Of a stretch of 64,000 nt of DNA, positions 27,638 through 35,850 are shown piece by piece; position 1 is the stretch's first letter, and the number at the start of each line of letters is the position of its first letter. A model generated the notes under the pieces. That model searched no databases. It saw nothing but the letters and a program-made list of their open reading frames with translations, and had not been told where the DNA came from. The position numbers were made by a program, and so were the translations under genes. Origin of the DNA: Deltaproteobacteria bacterium YD0425bin51 (GTDB lineage Bacteria; Desulfobacterota; Desulfobacteria; Desulfobacterales; YD0425bin51); assembly GCA_002753225.1 (NCBI GenBank), contig PDZS01000012.1:1-64000 (forward strand), in the 5' to 3' direction.

Positions 27638-27672
27638 AATCTTTTGCTTTTATTGAGCAAAAGATTTTTTTT
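27638..27672 (+). terminator. Rho-independent terminator-like hairpin upstream of the cold-shock gene
   Basis: AATCTTTTGCT (27638-27648) pairs perfectly with AGCAAAAGATT (27656-27666) around a 7-base loop and is followed by a run of T. No gene lies upstream on this strand. It could end a small RNA, or it could be an attenuator in the cold-shock leader. A TTGTAAA-AAA-TTTACAA palindrome (27622-27638) adjoins it. Confidence 0.5.
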
Positions 27673-27748
27673 ACTTGATCTTTTTTTAAATGTCCTATAC
27701 CTGTATAAATCAGGTTTGTTACATCCGTGGGTAGTATACTCTGAAAAA

Positions 27749-27781
27749 AAACCTTTTGGACAGAGTAGAGCCTAGAGGTTT
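27749..27781 (+). promoter_or_regulatory. Leader hairpin of the cold-shock gene
   Basis: AAACCTTTTGG (27749-27759) and CCTAGAGGTTT (27771-27781) pair at 10 of 11 positions (one T/T mismatch, one G-U pair) around an 11-base loop. The start codon follows about 48 bases later. Cold-shock mRNAs typically have long structured leaders. A regulatory role is inferred from position. Confidence 0.4.
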
Positions 27782-27829
27782 GTGACTATTTTTAAGTTTT
27801 TTTCAGGTTTTATGAAAGGAGGAAGTACC

Positions 27830-28030
27830 GTGGCACAAGGAACCGTAAAATGGTTTAACGAGAAAAAAGGATTTGGCTTTATTGCCCAAGAAAATGGACA
27901 GGATTTATTTGTCCATCACTCAGCAATTAATATGCAAGGTTTTAGAACTTTAGTTGAAGGCGATAAAGTAAGCTTTGAAATCGAAGAAAGCGGTCGCGGA
28001 CCTAAGGCTAAAAATGTCTATAAGGTATAA
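27830..28030 (+). CDS. Cold-shock protein (CspA family)
   Basis: A 66-residue single cold-shock domain that binds single-stranded RNA and DNA and melts RNA structure. The RNP1 motif KGFGFIAQ and RNP2 motif DLFVHHSAI are intact. The start is GTG at 27830: AAAGGAGG ends seven bases before it and the protein then begins [14 protein letters not shown], the family N-terminus. The ATG at 27811 region and an earlier in-frame ATT start would add residues with no family match. The 306 bases upstream contain no other gene. A strong terminator follows. Confidence 0.95.
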   Translation: MAQGTVKWFNEKKGFGFIAQENGQDLFVHHSAINMQGFRTLVEGDKVSFEIEESGRGPKAKNVYKV

Positions 28031-28110
28031 TTAGTGATAGCTGTACAGTAGTTGGTATTAGAGTAGTAATGCTTTAAGTGTTTCTTTTCAAAGCATCTCG
28101 TATTTAAATT

Positions 28111-28148
28111 AAGGCATCTCGGAAAATTTACGAGATGCCTTTTTTTTA
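28111..28148 (+). terminator. Rho-independent terminator of the cold-shock gene
   Basis: AAGGCATCTCG (28111-28121) and CGAGATGCCTT (28131-28141) form a perfect 11-base-pair stem with a 9-base loop, followed by a T-run to 28147. An incomplete copy of the left arm (AAGCATCTCG) lies just upstream. Confidence 0.85.
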
Positions 28149-28172
28149 TCCTATTTATTAGAGGTATTAGTA

Positions 28173-30062
28173 ATGAAACTTTCGCAACAACAGAAAAGCG
28201 CAGTAGAGTACAATGGAACACCAACTTTGGTAGTAGCAGGAGCTGGAGCTGGTAAAACTCGTACATTAACTGCTAAAGTGGCGAGTTTAATTTCCCAGGG
28301 ATATGATCCTTATCGTATCCTTGCAATAACTTTTACAAACAAAGCAGCAAATGAAATGAAAAACAGACTTGTTAGTATGACAGGAATCCCTATAAAATCT
28401 TTTCCATGGGTCAGAACATTTCATTCCGCTTGTTTTCAGATGTTAAAAAAAGATTGCGAGCTTTTGGGTTATCAAAATCCAATTCAAATATACACAACTT
28501 ATCAGCAGCAAAAGATTCTTAAAGATATTTTAGCAAAGTTAAATTTAGATAAAAAAAATCTGTCAACAGTTTCAAGCCAAATTTCCAATGCAAAAAACTC
28601 TGGAAATCCTTTGGAATTTATGGATAGAAAACCTCGTATTGGTTCTATTAGATTAGTTGACATATATAATGAATATGAAAAAGGATTAAAGAATGCAAAT
28701 GCAGTTGATTTTGATAATATTCTCCTTTTAACAAGAAATATTTTAAGGGATTATATTGAAATCCGTGAAAATTATCAAAATTTTTTTCAGTTTGTTTTAG
28801 TTGATGAATATCAAGATTCCAATAACCTTCAAGAAGATTTAACACAGCTTTTAATGAAAAATGGTAATCTTTTCTGTGTTGGCGATGATTGGCAGGCTAT
28901 TTATGGATTTCGAGGGAGCAATGTAAACCATTTTCTTTCTTTTTCAAAGAAATATAAAAATGCGCAAGTCTTTAAGTTGGAACAAAATTATCGTTCTTTT
29001 AATGAGATTGTTGATATTGCAAATCATTTGATAAAAAATAATGAATTCAAAATGGATAAACAGTGTTTTTCTGAAAAAAGTGGCGGAACAGTCAATATGC
29101 TTCATTTTGAAGATGAATCTGAAGAAGCAATGTGGGTTTCCAGAAAAATAAAAACTCTTCACGAAAATAATGTTCCTTATGAAAAAATGGCTGTTTTATA
29201 TAGAGCTAAATTTTGCTCCCTATCTTTTGAAAAGACTTTTAGAGCAACTAGCCTTCCTTATAGAATATTAGACTCAAAGGGTTTTTTTGAGCGTAGAGAA
29301 ATATTAGATATTACTTGTTATCTTCTTGCCTCGGTTTTCCCAAAAGATGATACAGCTTTAGAAAGGATCATAAATGTTCCAAGAAGAGGTATTGGACCTG
29401 CAATGGTAAAAAAGATAAATGATCTTAAGGAAGATAACATGAGCATGCAAGATGCTGTCAGAAAGGGCCTATCAGATAAGGCATTTAGCGGTAAAATCGA
29501 AAAAGGCTTATCTGAGTTAATTAAGCTTTTGGATGATATAAAATCTCTAACACCTGATGAAGCTATTCATATGATTTTCAAAAAAACAGGTTATATGGAT
29601 TATTTAAAAGACGATATTTCAACAGATGCTGTTGATTTTACATCAAGGCAGGAAAATTTAGAACAGCTCATTTATGCAGCTTCACAAAAAGAGACTATTA
29701 GAGAATATTTAGAGGAAGCAGCACTGGTAAAGGAAGATACAGAAGAAGATGATGAAAAAAAGAAAAAAGGCGTAAATCTTTTAACTATACATGGCAGTAA
29801 AGGATTAGAATATACTGCAGTTTTTATAATTGGATGTGAGGAACAGCTTTTTCCACATTGGAGATCAATGAACAGCGATAGAGAAATAGAAGAAGAGAGA
29901 AGGCTCATGTATGTAGCGATTACTCGCGCTGAACAATATTTATTTTTAACGTCAGCAGATTTTAGAAAGGGGAGGTTCAACCCGCCTAGTCGTTTTATTG
30001 ACGAGATTAAAGCCGCCTGTACAAAGTCTAAACCAACTTTAAAGAAAAGAAGGCAAATATGA
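28173..30062 (+). CDS. UvrD/Rep/PcrA-family DNA helicase
   Basis: Superfamily 1A 3'-5' DNA helicase of 629 residues. Visible motifs in order are the Q motif near LSQQQKSAV, Walker A AGAGAGKTRTL, motif Ia ITFTNKAANEM, and the Walker B-type VLVDEYQDSN. Motif III is CVGDDWQAIYGFRGS, motif IV is LEQNYRS, motif V contains TIHGSKGLEY, and motif VI contains YVAITRAEQYL. It is somewhat shorter than typical UvrD (about 720) and lacks their extended C-terminal tail. Rep, PcrA and UvrD cannot be separated by eye. It is the first gene after the csp terminator, and its stop overlaps the next start by four bases. Confidence 0.92.
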   Translation: MKLSQQQKSAVEYNGTPTLVVAGAGAGKTRTLTAKVASLISQGYDPYRILAITFTNKAANEMKNRLVSMTGIPIKSFPWVRTFHSACFQMLKKDCELLGYQNPIQIYTTYQQQKILKDILAKLNLDKKNLSTVSSQISNAKNSGNPLEFMDRKPRIGSIRLVDIYNEYEKGLKNANAVDFDNILLLTRNILRDYIEIRENYQNFFQFVLVDEYQDSNNLQEDLTQLLMKNGNLFCVGDDWQAIYGFRGSNVNHFLSFSKKYKNAQVFKLEQNYRSFNEIVDIANHLIKNNEFKMDKQCFSEKSGGTVNMLHFEDESEEAMWVSRKIKTLHENNVPYEKMAVLYRAKFCSLSFEKTFRATSLPYRILDSKGFFERREILDITCYLLASVFPKDDTALERIINVPRRGIGPAMVKKINDLKEDNMSMQDAVRKGLSDKAFSGKIEKGLSELIKLLDDIKSLTPDEAIHMIFKKTGYMDYLKDDISTDAVDFTSRQENLEQLIYAASQKETIREYLEEAALVKEDTEEDDEKKKKGVNLLTIHGSKGLEYTAVFIIGCEEQLFPHWRSMNSDREIEEERRLMYVAITRAEQYLFLTSADFRKGRFNPPSRFIDEIKAACTKSKPTLKKRRQI

Positions 30063-31615
30063 AAATTTATAAAAATGCTGAATTTATATCTTGTGAAGAT
30101 AACAATCGTATATTTTCAATTTTAATAGAAGATAAAGGAAAAATTATATTTTCGGGTAATAATATACCAGATAAGTATGAAAAAATAGAATCAATAGACT
30201 TAGGAGGAAAATGTGTTGTCCCAGCTTTTGGTGATACGCATATCCATTTTGAGTCCTTTTCTTTTTTTCATTCAGGGCTTGATTGTAGAAATGCTACTGA
30301 TTTAGATTCTCTTCAAAAGTTAATAAGGGAATATGTTAGTAATCACCCAGACGAAAAAATAGTACTTGGATTTGGATGCGCAGCACAAGGTGCATACGAA
30401 GGAAAGCTTTTAACAAGATTTGATCTTGATAAAATAACTTCAATTCCTGTAATGCTTGTTAAATATGATGGGCATGCATCTGTTGCCAATTCTTCATTAA
30501 TACAAAAACTTCCTAAAAAAGTTCTCCAGGATAAAGGATTTAACAAAGATACAGGATGGTTTTATCAAGATGCTTTTTATCAGGCTACAAACAGTATTAC
30601 AAGCTCTATCCCAATTACAAAAGTAATAAAAAACATGATTAACGGTGCAGATTTTCTTGCAAAAAAAGGAATTGGCTTTGTTCATACAGTAGAAGGAGTT
30701 GGGTTTCCATTAGATATAGATATAGATATGATGAGATTATCTTCTCTTTGGCTTCCTCAAAAATTTAGAATTTATTTTCAGACAATGAATTTGAATAAAG
30801 TTATATTTCGAGGACTTCCTTGTGTTGGAGGATGTTTTGCAACAGCTTTAGATGGTTGTTTTGGATCAGAAGATGCTGCATTAAAAGATTCATACACAAA
30901 TAACCCCAATAATTATGGAGTATTATTTTATTCACAGGATAAGGTAAATAATTTTGTAAAATCGGCAAATAGAAAAGGTCTTCAGGTGTCATTACATGCT
31001 GTTGCAGATAGGGCAATTGAGCAGGCAATAAATGCTTACGAGTCTGCATTGTCAGATTTAAGAAGGGAAGATCCAAGGCATATTGTTATTCATGCTGATT
31101 TAATGAATAAAGAGATGATAGAAAAAGCTTCAAAGCTGGGATTATATTTTGCAGTTCAAACTCCTTTTTTAATGTGGAAAGAAGAGCCTGTTGAATATTT
31201 AGAAAAAATTCTTGGAGACAGACTTAATAATATGATTCCTTTAAAATCAATGATAGATGCTGGGCTTATTTTAGGGAATGGCTCAGATGGACCATGCACT
31301 ATACCAGATCCAATAATGGGAATTTATGCAGCATGCAATCACCCAAATTCTAGCGAGAGTATTTCTCCCCTTAATGCCTTAAAGATGCATACAAATTGGG
31401 CTTCAAAGTTATCTTTTGACGAAAAGGAAAGAGGAACATTAACAGATGGAAAATGTGCAGATTTTGTAATATTAGACAAAAATCCTTTAAATTTTCCAGT
31501 TGAAAAACTCGATACAATAAAAGTTGAAAAACTCTATTTGAAGGGAGAAGAATATACAGGAGATAGTGGTAATATTTTTAAATTTATCTTTGATGCTATT
31601 AAAAACAAATTATAA
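30059..31615 (+). CDS. Amidohydrolase-family metal-dependent hydrolase (YtcJ-like)
   Basis: A 518-residue TIM-barrel hydrolase of the amidohydrolase-3 group. The first metal-binding motif is GDTHIHFES near residue 61. Later candidate ligands include HAVADRA, VIHADLM and the aspartate in NGSDGPCTIPDP. The C-terminus (GTLTDGKCADFVILDKNPL) is the family's composite beta-sandwich return. The substrate is unknown; relatives act on exocyclic amides and carbamates. It is translationally coupled to the helicase gene (ATGA overlap) and followed 23 bases later by a second amidohydrolase. Confidence 0.82.
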   Translation: MKIYKNAEFISCEDNNRIFSILIEDKGKIIFSGNNIPDKYEKIESIDLGGKCVVPAFGDTHIHFESFSFFHSGLDCRNATDLDSLQKLIREYVSNHPDEKIVLGFGCAAQGAYEGKLLTRFDLDKITSIPVMLVKYDGHASVANSSLIQKLPKKVLQDKGFNKDTGWFYQDAFYQATNSITSSIPITKVIKNMINGADFLAKKGIGFVHTVEGVGFPLDIDIDMMRLSSLWLPQKFRIYFQTMNLNKVIFRGLPCVGGCFATALDGCFGSEDAALKDSYTNNPNNYGVLFYSQDKVNNFVKSANRKGLQVSLHAVADRAIEQAINAYESALSDLRREDPRHIVIHADLMNKEMIEKASKLGLYFAVQTPFLMWKEEPVEYLEKILGDRLNNMIPLKSMIDAGLILGNGSDGPCTIPDPIMGIYAACNHPNSSESISPLNALKMHTNWASKLSFDEKERGTLTDGKCADFVILDKNPLNFPVEKLDTIKVEKLYLKGEEYTGDSGNIFKFIFDAIKNKL

Positions 31616-31638
31616 ATAGATCGGAAAGGATTATCAAA

Positions 31639-33378
31639 ATGCATTTTGATATTATTTTAGAAAATCCATTAATTTACGACGGTGCAGGCCGAATTCCATA
31701 TAGAAATGATATTGGAATAAAAGATGATAAAATAGCTGCTGTTAAAAACTTAAAAAATGCTGAGTGCAATATACGAATTAAAGCATCTGACTTATCCCTT
31801 TGTCCAGGCTTTATTGATGTTCATTCCCATGCTGATATGGCTATACATAGACCAAATCATGCTAAAATTTTGGAACCTTTTATAAGGCAGGGAATCACTA
31901 CATTTGTGGGAGGTAATTGCGGAGCAGCTTTAGCTCCTATTTCAGATAAGTATTCTGATACATTATTTGCTTTTTATGATATTTTTCTAGGTGAAGATCA
32001 AAAACCTCATATACAATGGAAGAGCTTTGGTGAAATGCTAGAAACTATAGAAAAGCAGGGTGTTTTGCTTAATTTTGCTGTACTTGCTCCTCATGGAATA
32101 ATAAGAATTAACGCTAAAAATAATAGTACAGACCTTTGCTCTGAATCTGAGCTTAAAGAGATGAAAGGAATTTTATCAGAATGTATGGAGGCTGGAGCTT
32201 TAGGTATGAGCACAGGGCTTATGTATTTTCCAGGTATGTTTAGTGATGAACATGAGCTTTTGGAACTGGCTCATGTTGTTCATGAATATAGCGGTGTATT
32301 TACATCACATTTAAGAAGCTACAATTCAGATACTATAGAAAATGCGATTGATGAAGTTTTAAATATTGGAAAAAATGCAGAGGTGCCAGTACAGATAAGT
32401 CATTTGTTCTGGGTTCCTTATTTTCCTGAACCATTTCGCTCAATGCTCAAAAAATTTGTAAATACTGCAAGTTTAATTTATAATTTTTGGCAATTTCCAA
32501 ACCCTTTTGAATCATCTCTGAAATATCATCTTGATAGGATTGACAAATTAATTAAACAAGGATATCCAATAGGTATTGACGCTATGCCAACTAGTGCTGG
32601 ATTTACTCATCTTTTTGCCTTTTTTCCTCCATGGAGCGTACAAGATGGTGTAGAAAAGTTACTTGAAAGAATTGCAAATCCTTTAGAGCGAAAAAAAATC
32701 AAAGAAAGTATAGAGAATGGAGAACCAGTATGGCCGCATCGTGGTAAAGATAATTGGTCTATGAATTTTTTTAAAGTTATGGGCTGGGACTGTGCTTTTG
32801 TTATGAGCGTTGTTTCAGAAAAAAATCAAAAATGGGTTGGAAAAAGCTTTATTGAAATTGGCGAAAAAACTGGGAAACATCCATTTGATGCGGCGTGTGA
32901 TTTAGCAATAGAAGAGAAGGGAAGGGTACTTATATTTGAAACACCTACATATCCAGGAGATCCTTTAATTGAAGCGTCATCGCAAAGTAATTTTTTAGAT
33001 CCAAATGTAAGTATTGTAACTGATGCCATAATGCTAGGTTTTGGGCAGCCAGCCCATCTTTTTTATGACTGTTATCCAAAATTTTTAAGCGAATATGCAC
33101 GCGATAAAAAGCTTTTGTCAATGGCTGAAGCCATAAGAAAATGTACATCTCTTCCAGCAAAGCAGTTACAGATTAAAAATCGCGGTTTGATTCAAGAGGG
33201 GAATTTTGCAGATATTGTTTTATTTGATGAAAAAACTTTAAAGTCAAAGTCCCTTGTAAAAGATCCATGCCATTTTCCTAAAGGAATTAAATATGTTTTG
33301 ATAAATGGAAAAATTGTTTTAGACCCTGATGGTTTTCATTCTGATTTAAAGGCAGGAAAAGTTATTAAAAGAGGATAG
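31639..33378 (+). CDS. N-acyl-D-amino-acid deacylase-like amidohydrolase
   Basis: A 579-residue amidohydrolase-superfamily protein. CPGFIDVHSHADMA (residues 58-71) is the N-terminal metal motif. GITTFVGGNCGAA, GALGMSTGLMYFPG and the C-terminal LIQEGNFADIVLFDEKTL are typical of D-aminoacylase/dihydroorotase-like enzymes. It is expected to hydrolyse N-acyl bonds of D-amino acids or similar amides in the cytoplasm. It is not closely similar to the amidohydrolase before it. AAAGGA precedes the ATG. Specificity is unproven. Confidence 0.85.
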   Translation: MHFDIILENPLIYDGAGRIPYRNDIGIKDDKIAAVKNLKNAECNIRIKASDLSLCPGFIDVHSHADMAIHRPNHAKILEPFIRQGITTFVGGNCGAALAPISDKYSDTLFAFYDIFLGEDQKPHIQWKSFGEMLETIEKQGVLLNFAVLAPHGIIRINAKNNSTDLCSESELKEMKGILSECMEAGALGMSTGLMYFPGMFSDEHELLELAHVVHEYSGVFTSHLRSYNSDTIENAIDEVLNIGKNAEVPVQISHLFWVPYFPEPFRSMLKKFVNTASLIYNFWQFPNPFESSLKYHLDRIDKLIKQGYPIGIDAMPTSAGFTHLFAFFPPWSVQDGVEKLLERIANPLERKKIKESIENGEPVWPHRGKDNWSMNFFKVMGWDCAFVMSVVSEKNQKWVGKSFIEIGEKTGKHPFDAACDLAIEEKGRVLIFETPTYPGDPLIEASSQSNFLDPNVSIVTDAIMLGFGQPAHLFYDCYPKFLSEYARDKKLLSMAEAIRKCTSLPAKQLQIKNRGLIQEGNFADIVLFDEKTLKSKSLVKDPCHFPKGIKYVLINGKIVLDPDGFHSDLKAGKVIKRG

Positions 33379-33393
33379 AAAGAGGATTTAAAT

Positions 33394-33972
33394 ATGGAAG
33401 AAATGCAAGCATTAATAGGCAAAATTAAACTTTTTACCCATGATGGTCTTGTTTATGGGCATAAATTCACTAATATTGTTGTGCAGGCTTTGCTTCTATT
33501 TATATTTGTTTTTGTCATAAATACTGGATTTCTTTATTTTTGTAATATGCTTTGGTCAAATTATTCAGCAACTACAGTAGGACAATATTTTTTTAAATAT
33601 TATAGTGAATACGCAGAAATAATATGCAATATATTAAATAATAATTTAATATATTTTTCAGCAAAAATTACTTTAATATCATTTATTGTTTGTTTAATAA
33701 TAGGTTCAGTTTTAAGGTTTTTACATATTTTAAGCTATTTTTATCAACATATGGGTTTTTTAACTAGATTGTTTTTATGGGGATTACCTCTTACTGCTGG
33801 AGTTGCGTGGGTTGTTCAGTCAGAATATAAATTTGATCATTTGGCATCTGCTTATGCTGTATCTCTTATACCAACTGAGTTTTTATTTTCTGGATGTTTT
33901 TTATTTGTTTGTGAACTCCTGCCTGAGCTAGGAGAAGTATTTAGTTTTATATTAGGAAAGGATAAAAGATGA
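33394..33972 (+). CDS. Membrane protein of unknown function
   Basis: A 192-residue protein with four strongly hydrophobic segments, near residues 28-48, 85-107, 120-140 and 155-185. A short soluble N-terminus begins MEEMQALIGKIK. No motif identifies a family. The stop overlaps the start of the CoA-transferase gene by four bases, so it is co-translated with a cytoplasmic enzyme. Whether it functions with it is unknown. An AGAGGA site supports the start. Confidence 0.6.
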   Translation: MEEMQALIGKIKLFTHDGLVYGHKFTNIVVQALLLFIFVFVINTGFLYFCNMLWSNYSATTVGQYFFKYYSEYAEIICNILNNNLIYFSAKITLISFIVCLIIGSVLRFLHILSYFYQHMGFLTRLFLWGLPLTAGVAWVVQSEYKFDHLASAYAVSLIPTEFLFSGCFLFVCELLPELGEVFSFILGKDKR

Positions 33973-35828
33973 ATAATAAGGTGACTTGGGAAGATCGTGT
34001 CGTATCTCCAAAAAAAATTTTGGAAAAAATTGAGCCAGGAATGAGTATTTTTTTATCAACTGGAATGGCAGAACCTAGAACGCTAGTAAAGAGTTTGGTA
34101 GAATCTGACGCTAGTAATTTGCAGGATTTAGAGCTAATACAGCTTGCTAGTTTTGGTGACGCGCTTTCTGTAAAAGAATTGCGTTCAAATAAATACAGAC
34201 TTAAAACTTTTTTTTCTGGATGGACAGCAAGCGATGCAATAAGCGAAGGAAGGGTTGATCTTATTCCATCAAGATTTTATCAAGCCACAAAATTATTTGA
34301 ATCTAAACGTATAAATATTGATGTTGCTTTTGTTCAAATAACTCCTCCTAATGATTCAGGCTATTGCAGCTTTGGTCCTGCTATAGATGTAGCAAGACAG
34401 GCTATGGAACTAGCATCCATTATTGTAGGAGAAATTAATCCAAATATTCCTTTAATTTATGGAGATACTTTTGTACCTATTTCTGATTTTCATATGCTTG
34501 TTCGTTCAACTGAAAATCCTTATTATTTTAAAAGATGGGAGATAAATGATGTATATGATAAAGTAGCAGCAAATGTTGCGTCAATAATAGATGATGGATG
34601 CTGTATAGGTTATTACATGGGACCTTTATTTGAAGCTCTGACTAAATATTTGGTACACAAACGTAACCTGGGAATTCACTCACCTTCATTTACTGACCCT
34701 ATTATGGATCTTATTAAAAGTGGAGCTGTAACAAACCGAAATAAGGAAATTTTCAGAGGCAAATCTATTGCATCATATGCTCTTGGCACCCCAGAACTTA
34801 TGAAATGGCTGGATAGAAATCCACTCGTTGAATTTCAAGCAGTTGATAAGGTGTTTAATCCGCTTCAAATAGGAAAAAATCCCAGATTTGTGGCAATTAT
34901 TCCTGGAAGAAAAGCAGACATATCAGGAAGGGTTGTTCTCCAGTCTGGAAAAGGTAATTTGGCTACAGGACCAACAGAAGTAGTTGATTTTTTAAATGGA
35001 GCTGAACTTTCACAAGGGGGATATGTTATTTTTGCTCTTCCAAGCCGTAACCTTAAAGAAGAAAGCAACATAAGACTTACTTTAGAAGGATTTGAGAATC
35101 AGTTTATACTTAGGGAATCAGTAGATATTGTTGTTACTGAATATGGAGTTGCATCACTTAAAGGTAGAACATTAAGAGAACGAGCGCAAGCTATGATTGA
35201 GATTGCTCATCCAGATGATAGACCATCACTTATTGATGAGGCAAAAAAAGCTAAAATTATTTATCAAGATCAAATATTTTTACGAGAATCTACTCATCTT
35301 TATCCTTCTGAAATTGCCACAAAGCATGTTTTTAAAAATGATATATCACTTAGATTCAGAGCTATTAAACCTTCTGATGAAGAGGAAATGAGAAGACTTT
35401 TTTATAGGTTTTCAGATGAAGCTGTATATTACAGGTATTTTACACCTATAAAGGCAATGCCACATTCAAAGATGCAAGCCTATGTCAATATTGATTACAA
35501 CAGAGTTATGTCAGTTGTAGCTCTTAGAGGAGAACCTGGACAAGCAAAGATTATAGCTGAAGCTAGATATGTAAAAGATTATCAGCGCAATTATGCAGAT
35601 GTAGCTTTTATTGTTGATGAGGAATATCAAGGAATTGGAGTTGCATCATTTATGTATCAAATGCTAACAAAACTTGCTAAAGAAAGAGGGATTCAAGGAT
35701 TTACAGCAGATGTTCTAGCTTCTAATAAAGGTATGATGAAAGTCTTCGAAAAAGGTGCTTATACTTTTAATGCTAAGATAGAGCATGGTGTTTATGAAAT
35801 TGTTATTCCTTTTGAAAATGGACATTAA
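33969..35828 (+). CDS. Acetyl-CoA hydrolase/CoA-transferase fused to a GNAT acetyltransferase
   Basis: A 619-residue fusion. Residues 1-440 match the acetyl-CoA hydrolase/4-hydroxybutyrate CoA-transferase family. ITPPNDSGYCSFGPAIDVA lies in the N-terminal half, GRVVLQSGKGNLATGPTEVV near 320, and DIVVTEYGVASLKGRTLRER near 390. From about 455 to 610 is a GNAT fold with the acetyl-CoA loop VDEEYQGIGVASFMYQ and a terminal FEKGAYTFNA. One half moves or hydrolyses acyl-CoA; the other uses acetyl-CoA to acetylate an amine. Possible roles are carboxylate activation coupled to lysine acetylation of the enzyme itself or a partner. The substrate is unknown. Translation is coupled to the membrane gene upstream. 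Confidence 0.88.
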   Translation: MNNKVTWEDRVVSPKKILEKIEPGMSIFLSTGMAEPRTLVKSLVESDASNLQDLELIQLASFGDALSVKELRSNKYRLKTFFSGWTASDAISEGRVDLIPSRFYQATKLFESKRINIDVAFVQITPPNDSGYCSFGPAIDVARQAMELASIIVGEINPNIPLIYGDTFVPISDFHMLVRSTENPYYFKRWEINDVYDKVAANVASIIDDGCCIGYYMGPLFEALTKYLVHKRNLGIHSPSFTDPIMDLIKSGAVTNRNKEIFRGKSIASYALGTPELMKWLDRNPLVEFQAVDKVFNPLQIGKNPRFVAIIPGRKADISGRVVLQSGKGNLATGPTEVVDFLNGAELSQGGYVIFALPSRNLKEESNIRLTLEGFENQFILRESVDIVVTEYGVASLKGRTLRERAQAMIEIAHPDDRPSLIDEAKKAKIIYQDQIFLRESTHLYPSEIATKHVFKNDISLRFRAIKPSDEEEMRRLFYRFSDEAVYYRYFTPIKAMPHSKMQAYVNIDYNRVMSVVALRGEPGQAKIIAEARYVKDYQRNYADVAFIVDEEYQGIGVASFMYQMLTKLAKERGIQGFTADVLASNKGMMKVFEKGAYTFNAKIEHGVYEIVIPFENGH

Positions 35829-35850
35829 TTTTGATAGTTGAGGATTTTTT

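Noticed and set aside
27590..27775. A 61-codon open frame upstream of the cold-shock gene.
   Set aside because: No binding site, low-complexity peptide, and it spans the terminator-like hairpin and the leader hairpin.
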